The notes below the pieces were generated by a model. It saw only the letters and a program-made list of their open reading frames with translations. It had not been told where the DNA came from and did no database searches. Source: Acidovorax sp. GW101-3H11 (GTDB lineage Bacteria; Pseudomonadota; Gammaproteobacteria; Burkholderiales; Burkholderiaceae_C). Taken from it: a DNA stretch of 47,092 nt. This document shows positions 41,942-47,092 of this stretch, piece by piece (within the stretch, counting starts at the first letter, position 1; each line of letters begins with the position of its first letter). The position numbers and the translations under genes were made by a program. The stretch spans positions 132,406-179,497 of the forward strand of contig NZ_LUKZ01000031.1 in the NCBI RefSeq assembly GCF_001633105.1. Direction: 5' to 3'.

Positions 41942-42325
41942 CTAGGTGGCAATGTCCTCGTGCAGACAGAGGTAGTTGCCCTCGGTGTCCTTGAACCACG
42001 CGGCCTTCTCGGCGCCCAGCACACACACGTGGTTCACGGTCTTGAGGCCCGGGAAGTCGTAGTCCTCGAAGACCACCTTCACGCGTTTCAGCGCCTCGAT
42101 GGTGGCGGCGATGTCGGCCACCTGAAAACTGATGGCCGTGTGGTCGGCCTTGGTGCCTTCCGGCTTGGGGAACAGCGCCAGCGTGCTGCCGCCCACGGCA
42201 TAGACAAACTTGCCATCGGGCCGAAACCCGCCGGGTTTCAGGCCCAGGCAGCCCTCGTAGAAAGCACGGGCGCGGTCCATGTCCATCACAGGCAGCATGG
42301 TGGTTACGGAAGCATCGGACAACAT
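41942..42325 (-). CDS. VOC-superfamily (glyoxalase-like) protein
   Basis: 127 residues. Vicinal-oxygen-chelate fold: 'TTMLPVMDMDRARAFYEGCLGLKP', 'KFVYAVGGSTLALFPKP', 'HTAISFQVADIAATIEAL', 'AAWFKDTEGNYLCLHE'. The usual metal ligands are His and Glu: H in 'DHTAISF' and E in 'CLHE' are present. Substrate not predictable. AAAGGA lies 6 bp before the ATG. Confidence 0.88.
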   Translation of the reverse strand: MLSDASVTTMLPVMDMDRARAFYEGCLGLKPGGFRPDGKFVYAVGGSTLALFPKPEGTKADHTAISFQVADIAATIEALKRVKVVFEDYDFPGLKTVNHVCVLGAEKAAWFKDTEGNYLCLHEDIAT

Positions 42326-42488
42326 ACCAAGTCCTTTCGCTCAATCCGGCCCCGGGCCTTGCAGCCCCCTGGTATGCACCAGGCCCCGGTCCGGGCCGTC
42401 TGACCGGTGGTGCAGTCTAGGCCGATCCCCGCCGCCTGAACAGTGCACGCAGTATCTGCAATGCAGGCAGTGAGGAGGCCCGCCCCCA

Positions 42489-42749
42489 TCACCCCCCATG
42501 GGGCGGCACCCTGAAGTTCTCGGTGATGCGCTTTTCCGCCCGCGCCAGGGCCGCGCCCAGCGCCCGCAGCCACTGCCCGCCCAGGCGCCGCACCCGCCGG
42601 GTCCAGCGGCCCCCACGGGCCCGGTGGCACGGCCCCCGGCGGCTGGTAGGCGTGGGATGGGAGGGTCGTGCTTTCGGGGTCCAGACGGGTGGGATGCAAC
42701 ATGGCCCGGATGCTCGGGTATGGCGTACCATCTGCAAAGTTGAATTCAA
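42489..42749 (-). CDS. Possible small basic protein
   Basis: 86-residue frame divergent from the LysR gene at 42774. The N-terminal half is low-complexity; the C-terminal 'LRALGAALARAEKRITENFRV' looks like a genuine amphipathic helix. No ribosome site or family match. Other frames in the 42326-42773 gap overlap it, so it may be chance in GC-rich DNA; nothing else is evident in this gap apart from an operator-like dyad before 42774. Confidence 0.3.
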   Translation of the reverse strand: MNSTLQMVRHTRASGPCCIPPVWTPKARPSHPTPTSRRGPCHRARGGRWTRRVRRLGGQWLRALGAALARAEKRITENFRVPPHGG

Positions 42750-42763
42750 TGAAGCCTCAATTC
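42742..42763. promoter_or_regulatory. Putative LysR operator
   Basis: GAATT (42742-42746) and AATTC (42759-42763) form a dyad with a 12-bp spacer; the perfect palindrome TTGAATTCAA overlaps at 42740-42749. It ends 10 bp before the LysR start, as expected for self-repression. Confidence 0.45.
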
Positions 42764-42773
42764 ATAAAAACTG

Positions 42774-43664
42774 ATGCGTAACTTCAACCTGGACCACCTG
42801 CAGACGCTGATTGCGATTGCCGACCTGGGCAACTTTGCAGCGGCTGCACAGGCGCTGCACCTGGCGCCGCCCACCATCAGCCTGCACATCAAGGAGCTGG
42901 AATCGCGCCTGCAGGCCGACCTGGTGGTGCGGGGTCGGCGGCAGGCCGAGCTGACGCCCGCCGGCGAAGTGCTGGTGCAGGAGGGGCGCCAGCTGCTGCT
43001 TGCCTGCGATGACCTGATGGAGCGCGTGCAGCGCCACGCATCCGGGCGCGAAGGCATGGTCCGGGTGGGCGTGTCGGCAGGGGTCAGCACCCGGCTGCTG
43101 CCGCGCATGCTGGAGGCGCTGGCGACACGCTGCCCCGGGGTGGAAATCCGCCTGGAGGCGGTGGGTTCGGCCGAGTCGATGCAGCGGCTCAAGGCCGGCA
43201 CGCTGGACATTGCCATCGTCGCCAGCCCCCAGCCGCCGCTGGCCGAGGTAAAGCAAACGCCCTGGCGCAACGACCCCATGGTGGCCCTGCTGCCCGCCGC
43301 GTGGGACGCGCCCGACCACATCGGCCCCGACTGGCTGGCCACCCGCCGCTGGGCATCGTTTGCGCCCGCTACACAAATGCACGGGCTGATTGCGAACTGG
43401 TTTGGCCAGGCGGGCCACCACCCCCGCCCCTTTCTGGCGCTGAGCTACCCCGGCGCGCTCAAAAGCCTGGCGGTGGCCAGCCAGTGCGCCGCGCTGTTGC
43501 CGATGGAGGAGGTGGAAGACCTGCAGGGCACACCCGGGGTGCAGATTCGGCCCCTGCAGCCGCCCCTGATGCGCCCCATGACCGTGGCGCACCGCCACCA
43601 GCCACCGCCCTCGCCTGCGGTGGAGGGTGTGCTGCAACTGCTGGCCGGCTTTGCTGACGCATAG
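42774..43664 (+). CDS. LysR-family transcriptional regulator
   Basis: 296 residues. Helix-turn-helix 'NLDHLQTLIAIADLGNFAAAAQALHLAPPTISLHIKELESRLQADLVVR' (residues 4-52) and a periplasmic-binding effector domain ('MVRVGVSAGVSTRLLPRMLEALATRCPGVEIRLEAVGSAESMQRLKAGTLDIAIV'). No strong ribosome site before the ATG; the message may be nearly leaderless. Target genes are not evident: its divergent neighbour is doubtful and PmbA converges on it. Confidence 0.9.
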   Translation: MRNFNLDHLQTLIAIADLGNFAAAAQALHLAPPTISLHIKELESRLQADLVVRGRRQAELTPAGEVLVQEGRQLLLACDDLMERVQRHASGREGMVRVGVSAGVSTRLLPRMLEALATRCPGVEIRLEAVGSAESMQRLKAGTLDIAIVASPQPPLAEVKQTPWRNDPMVALLPAAWDAPDHIGPDWLATRRWASFAPATQMHGLIANWFGQAGHHPRPFLALSYPGALKSLAVASQCAALLPMEEVEDLQGTPGVQIRPLQPPLMRPMTVAHRHQPPPSPAVEGVLQLLAGFADA

Positions 43665-43730
43665 TCCGCACGGCGTCGATCACAACGAAGCTTTTCAGCG
43701 CCGCTACCGCAGCACAGGCAGACAGTGGGT

Positions 43731-45173
43731 TCAGCTCCCCGCCACCTTCATGCGGTTGACCAGAATGGAGCCCACCGTCTTGGCACCGTAGTTGTAGGCA
43801 TCCGCACCCACGGCCTCGATGCCCTTGAGCATGTCTTTCAGGTTGCCCGCGATGGTGATCTCGTGCACGGGGTAGGCGATCTTGCCGTTCTCCACCCAGA
43901 AGCCACTCGCGCCGCGCGAATAGTCGCCGGTCACGTAGTTCACGCCCTGGCCCATCAGCTCCACCACAAACAGGCCGGTGCCCAGCTTTTGCAGCATGGC
44001 GTCCAGGTTGTCGCTGGCTTGGGTGAGGCGCGAGGTCAGCACCAGGTTGTGCGAGCCCCCGGCGTTGCCGGTGGTCTTCATGCCCAATTTGCGGGCCGAG
44101 TAGCTGCTGAGGAAGTAGCCCTCCACCCGCCCGCCCTTGACCACCTTGCGCGGCGCCACGCGCACGCCCTCTTCGTCAAACGGTGAGCTGCCCTTGCCGC
44201 CCAGGATGAACGGGTCTTCCAGAATGTCGATGTGCTTGGGGAAGACCATCTTGCCCAGCGAGTCGAGCAAGAAGCTGCTCTTGCGGTACAGCGAGCCGCC
44301 GCTCACGGCCTGCACAAAACCGCCCAGCAGGCCTGCGGCCAGGGTGGATTCGAACAGCACCGGGCATTGCGTGGTGGGGATCTTGCGGCTGCCCAGGCGG
44401 CTCAGGGCGCGCTGCGCGGCGTAGCGGCCCACGGCCTCGGGCGAGGCCAGATCGGCGGCGTTGCGCATGGAGCTGTACCAGGCGTCGCGCTGCATCTCGG
44501 CATTGCGACCGGGCAGCGAGGCGATGGGTGCCACCGAAAAGCTGTGGCGTGAGCTGGCATAGCCGCCACGAAAACCGCGCGTGTGGGCGCTGAAAAAATG
44601 GCTTTGCTGGGCCGACACGCCCGCACCCTCGCTGTTGGTGATGCGGCGGTGGGTCTTGAGCGCGGCGGCCTCGCAGGCCTTGGCCATCTCGGCGGCCTCT
44701 TCGCTGGTGACGGCCCAGGGGTGGAAGAGCTGCAGATCGCGGTGCGTGTCTGCGGGTGCGATGTCTTCGGCATCGGGCAGCCCCGCCACGGGATCTTCGG
44801 CGGTGAAGCGGGCGATGTCGTAGGCCGCCTGCACGGTCTGCTCGATGGCTTGGTTAGAGAAGTCCGACGTGCTGGCATTGCCCCGGCGGTGGCCGATGTA
44901 GACCGTCACGCCCAGGGATTTGTCGCGGTTGCGCTCCACGTTCTCCAGCTCGCCCTTGCGCACGCTGACCGACAGGCCGCAGCCTTCAGACGCCTCGGCG
45001 CCTGCGTCGGTGGCGCCCAGCTTTTTGGCATGCGCCAGGGCGCGGTCCACCAGCTCTTCAAAAAACGGGCGGCTGTAGCTGAAGCCGCTGTCAGGGGTGC
45101 GGGAGGTGGCAGCTGCGGGCGCAGCAGCCAGCGCGCCGGGGGTGCGCGGGGCGCGGTTGGAGGGTTTGTTCAT
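43731..45173 (-). CDS. pmbA: Metalloprotease PmbA/TldE subunit
   Basis: 480 residues. TldE half of the TldD/TldE protease, which trims peptides such as microcin precursors and CcdA antitoxin. Family segments: 'EASEGCGLSVSVRKGELENVERNRDKSLGVTVYIGHRRGNASTSDFS', 'LFHPWAVTSEEAAEMAKACE', 'VLFESTLAAGLLGGFVQAVSGGSLYRKSSFL', 'GVNYVTGDYSRGASGFWVENGKI'. As usual for TldE it has no HExxxH zinc site; TldD supplies that. The start at 45173 is chosen over a longer frame; the first about 35 residues are Ala/Pro-rich and unconserved. Confidence 0.94.
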   Translation of the reverse strand: MNKPSNRAPRTPGALAAAPAAATSRTPDSGFSYSRPFFEELVDRALAHAKKLGATDAGAEASEGCGLSVSVRKGELENVERNRDKSLGVTVYIGHRRGNASTSDFSNQAIEQTVQAAYDIARFTAEDPVAGLPDAEDIAPADTHRDLQLFHPWAVTSEEAAEMAKACEAAALKTHRRITNSEGAGVSAQQSHFFSAHTRGFRGGYASSRHSFSVAPIASLPGRNAEMQRDAWYSSMRNAADLASPEAVGRYAAQRALSRLGSRKIPTTQCPVLFESTLAAGLLGGFVQAVSGGSLYRKSSFLLDSLGKMVFPKHIDILEDPFILGGKGSSPFDEEGVRVAPRKVVKGGRVEGYFLSSYSARKLGMKTTGNAGGSHNLVLTSRLTQASDNLDAMLQKLGTGLFVVELMGQGVNYVTGDYSRGASGFWVENGKIAYPVHEITIAGNLKDMLKGIEAVGADAYNYGAKTVGSILVNRMKVAGS

Positions 45174-45238
45174 AGCGGCGGCTATGATACTTGCCACTTT
45201 GGCGCACTCGCTGCCACCTCTCTCTTTGCCCCCACCCC

Positions 45239-45910
45239 ATGTCACGCAAACCCAAAAAAGGCTACTTTGTGCGAGGCCATTTTGTTGCCGAAGGCAGCGA
45301 ACTGGACATTCAACTCAAGGCCGAACTCAAAGGCACGCCCGATGCCAGCCGCACCGATCTCAAACGCGAGAGCGACGAACTGCAGGACCTGGGCAAGGAG
45401 CTTTTGAACCTGCGCGCCGACCTGTTCGACGCCGTGGGCCTGCCCGACAAACTGGTGGACGCGCTGGCCGAGGCCAAGCGCATCACCAACTTTGAAGGCA
45501 AGCGCCGCCAGATGCAGTACGTGGGCAAGCTCATGCGCAAGCTGGAGCCCGAACTGGTGGACGCCGCCCGCCAGGCCCTGGAAGAGCAGCACAAGGGCTC
45601 GGCCACCGAAAAGCTGCAGCTGCACCTGGCCGAGCAATGGCGCGACCGCCTGATCGCCGATGACGACACGCTGGCCGCCTGGATGGCCGAGCACCCCACC
45701 ACCGACACCCAGCAGCTGCGCGCGCTGATCCGCCAGGCGCGCAAGGATGCGCAGCCCGCAGGCAAAGAGGCCAATGTCCAGGTTTCGCAAGGCCTGGCCC
45801 CGCGCAAGGGCCGCGCGTACCGCGAGCTGTTCCAGCTGGTGCGCGAGCACCTGGGCGGCACGGGCACGGCAGAAGCCAGCGACACCGACGAGGACCACGG
45901 CGATGAGTGA
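45239..45910 (+). CDS. darP: Ribosome-associated protein DarP (YjgA, DUF615)
   Basis: 223 residues. 'SRKPKKGYFVRGHFVAEGSELD', 'LKRESDELQDLGKELLNL', 'AKRITNFEGKRRQMQYVGKLMRKL' and 'YRELFQLVREHL' mark the family, which assists late 50S subunit assembly. Divergent from pmbA, the usual arrangement. Its end overlaps mog by 8 bases. Confidence 0.94.
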   Translation: MSRKPKKGYFVRGHFVAEGSELDIQLKAELKGTPDASRTDLKRESDELQDLGKELLNLRADLFDAVGLPDKLVDALAEAKRITNFEGKRRQMQYVGKLMRKLEPELVDAARQALEEQHKGSATEKLQLHLAEQWRDRLIADDDTLAAWMAEHPTTDTQQLRALIRQARKDAQPAGKEANVQVSQGLAPRKGRAYRELFQLVREHLGGTGTAEASDTDEDHGDE

Positions 45911-46505
45911 AGCCGTCCTCCACGACGCCGTGAAGATCGGCATCGTCTCCATCAGCGACCGCGCGAGCACCGGCGTCTATGAAGACAAGGGCCTGCCTGC
46001 GCTGCAGGACTGGCTCACGCGCGCGCTGCACAACCCCATCACCTTCGAGCCGCGCCTGATCCCCGACGAACAGGCGGGCATTAGCGCCACGCTGATCGAG
46101 CTGGTGGACGCTGGCTGCAGCTTGGTGCTGACCACCGGCGGCACCGGCCCCGCGCTGCGCGACGTGACGCCCGAGGCCACGCTGGCCGTGGCGCACAAGG
46201 AGATGCCGGGTTTTGGCGAGCAGATGCGCCAGATCAGCCTGAAGTTTGTGCCCACCGCCATCCTCTCGCGCCAGGTGGCCGTGGTCCGTGGGCAAAGCCT
46301 GATCATCAACCTGCCCGGCCAGCCCAAGGCGATTGCCGAGACGCTGGAGGGGCTGAAGGATGCTGATGGAAAGCAGATCGTGCCCGGCATCTTTGCTGCG
46401 GTGCCGTACTGCATTGACCTGATCGGTGGCCCCTACCTGGAGACGCGGGACGAAGTCTGCAAAGCCTTTCGCCCTAAAAACGCGATCCGGGTGCCCACCG
46501 CTTAA
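45903..46505 (+). CDS. mog: Molybdopterin adenylyltransferase
   Basis: 200 residues. Adenylates molybdopterin before Mo insertion: 'KIGIVSISDRASTGVYEDKGLPALQDWL', 'LVLTTGGTGPALRDVTPEAT' (the GGTG nucleotide-binding motif), 'LSRQVAVVRGQSLIINLPGQPKAIAE'. The ATG at 45903 overlaps the darP end, so the two are translationally coupled. Supplies cofactor for molybdoenzymes, including the nitrate reductase 27 kb away in this window. Confidence 0.95.
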   Translation: MSEAVLHDAVKIGIVSISDRASTGVYEDKGLPALQDWLTRALHNPITFEPRLIPDEQAGISATLIELVDAGCSLVLTTGGTGPALRDVTPEATLAVAHKEMPGFGEQMRQISLKFVPTAILSRQVAVVRGQSLIINLPGQPKAIAETLEGLKDADGKQIVPGIFAAVPYCIDLIGGPYLETRDEVCKAFRPKNAIRVPTA

Positions 46506-46597
46506 CCGCTGCGGCCGCGCCTGACACAGCCGCAAAGCGATCCGCGCCAAAGCCCACAGCAAGGGGGCCTGGCGCCCAGAAGACCTCTTGACCCTGC

Positions 46598-46963
46598 ATG
46601 ACCTCCGCACTGCCCATCCCATCGAATGACGAACGCCGCAACCACGAGCGGCGCATCCTGCGGGTGCAGGCCGAGTTGATCCTGACGGGCCGCCCTCCCA
46701 TGGCGGTGCGCACCATGGACATCAGCGAGGGGGGCCTCAGCGTGTTGTGCCCTGTCAATCTGCCTGCGCGCACTGAGTGCACGGTGAAGGTGTCACTGCC
46801 CCTGCCACCCACCGGCCGCAAACCCGTGGAATTGCGGGCCGTGGTGCGCTACAGCATCCTGAGCAGCTCAGGCGGCGGGTTTCAACTGGGGATGAGCGTG
46901 CCCGTGACCGACCCGGTCACCGCTGCGGCGATCAAGGCATACATGAATCGCCCCGGGTTTTGA
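46598..46963 (+). CDS. PilZ-domain cyclic-di-GMP-binding protein
   Basis: 121 residues, a single PilZ domain. The arginine switch 'NHERRILRVQ' and 'DISEGGLSV' (D/NxSxxG) form the c-di-GMP site; 'GGGFQLGMSV' closes the barrel. Could act as a receptor for signals made by proteins such as the GGDEF/EAL protein at 35136. The stop codon lies exactly where the insertion-sequence end appears to begin, so the natural C-terminus may have been altered. Confidence 0.88.
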   Translation: MTSALPIPSNDERRNHERRILRVQAELILTGRPPMAVRTMDISEGGLSVLCPVNLPARTECTVKVSLPLPPTGRKPVELRAVVRYSILSSSGGGFQLGMSVPVTDPVTAAAIKAYMNRPGF

Positions 46964-47092
46964 GGAGGCTCTTTTCTCTGAGAGGATTGAGCCATGAAGA
47001 AGTCAAACAAGTTCTCGCCTGAGGTGCGTGAGCGTGCGGTGAGATTGGTGCAGGAGCACCGGGGGGAGTACCCATCCCTTTGGGCAGCCATC
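46961..47092 (+). mobile_element. Left end of an IS3-family insertion sequence (truncated by window)
   Basis: TGAGGAGGCTC begins at 46961 with the 5'-TG typical of IS3-family ends, 33 bp before a transposase start codon. The right end is outside the window. The exact boundary is inferred. Confidence 0.65.
46994..47092 (+). CDS. IS3-family transposase OrfA, N-terminal fragment
   Basis: 33 codons before the window ends: '[21 protein letters not shown]', the start of the helix-turn-helix of IS3/IS911-type OrfA (relatives begin 'R.kfs.E.r..AVrlv.e'). GAGGATTGAGCC precedes the ATG. In complete elements, orfB follows by -1 frameshift. Confidence 0.8.
   Translation, partial: MKKSNKFSPEVRERAVRLVQEHRGEYPSLWAAI

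Noticed and set aside
42304..42702. 132-codon minus-strand frame overlapping the VOC gene start
   Set aside because: Overlaps the ribosome site and start of the VOC gene, is Gly/Ala/Pro-rich and matches nothing known.
1..47092. CRISPR arrays, tRNA or rRNA genes, prophage or defence systems
   Set aside because: No regularly spaced repeats, tRNA-like cloverleaf or characteristic genes were seen; the only mobile element found is the partial insertion sequence at the right edge.

Overview
The window is 47 kb of high-GC DNA, roughly two thirds G+C by eye. Its gene content points to a betaproteobacterium of the Comamonadaceae, most likely Acidovorax-like. The signs are tandem DUF4148 proteins, LysR and LacI regulators with short promoters, rpsU next to a GatB/YqeY protein, DarP/YjgA next to PmbA, and short dispersed intergenic repeats. 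This is inference from protein families and sequence style; no database was searched.

Layout. Positions 1-900: two tandem DUF4148 secreted proteins ending in a shared terminator. 0.9-5.5 kb: a minus-strand operon of gluconokinase plus a three-part TRAP transporter, with a divergent LacI-family regulator and two operator-like palindromes between them; I read this as gluconate or sugar-acid uptake. 5.5-7.6 kb: a small membrane protein and an Aer-like PAS chemoreceptor. 7.6-21.3 kb: a nitrate assimilation island (below). 21.5-34.7 kb: mixed accessory genes: a GH5-CBM2 cellulase, a thioesterase, a sterol-desaturase-like hydroxylase, a DUF4124 protein, an ABC substrate-binding protein, a TonB siderophore receptor with an upstream Fur-like site, a LysR regulator with a palindromic operator, a secreted hypothetical, a lower-GC Tat/lipobox propeller-like protein, and a BaiN-type flavoprotein. 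34.8-38.4 kb: a small membrane protein and a large GGDEF/EAL protein. 38.6-41.9 kb: rpsU, GatB/YqeY, a LysR gene and tartrate dehydrogenase. 41.9-46.5 kb: a VOC protein, a LysR gene, PmbA/TldE, DarP and Mog. 46.6-47.1 kb: a PilZ protein and the start of an IS3-type insertion sequence cut by the window edge.

Nitrate island. It encodes a NarK/NasA-type nitrate transporter, nitrite reductase NirB and NirD, a molybdopterin nitrate reductase, a YbiB protein and a uroporphyrinogen-III methyltransferase for siroheme. It also encodes two small PilJ/P-box proteins (one exported, one cytoplasmic and fused to a degenerate chemoreceptor segment) and, on the opposite strand, a fused PP2C phosphatase-Ser/Thr kinase. 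The transporter gene and nirB each have the same control architecture: a sigma-54 -24/-12 promoter, then two small hairpins with hexanucleotide loops of ANTAR-target type, the second overlapping the 5' arm of a strong intrinsic terminator that lies before the start codon. This predicts nitrogen-limited initiation plus nitrate-responsive antitermination by a NasT/NasR-type protein that is not encoded in the window.

Other points of note. Two 100-101 bp intergenic elements share an internal loop core, while their long stems differ in sequence but stay paired (many compensatory changes). A second dispersed repeat serves as a terminator in one place and sits in frame inside the BaiN-type flavoprotein gene in another. 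The cellulase gene has a short three-way-junction-like candidate leader.
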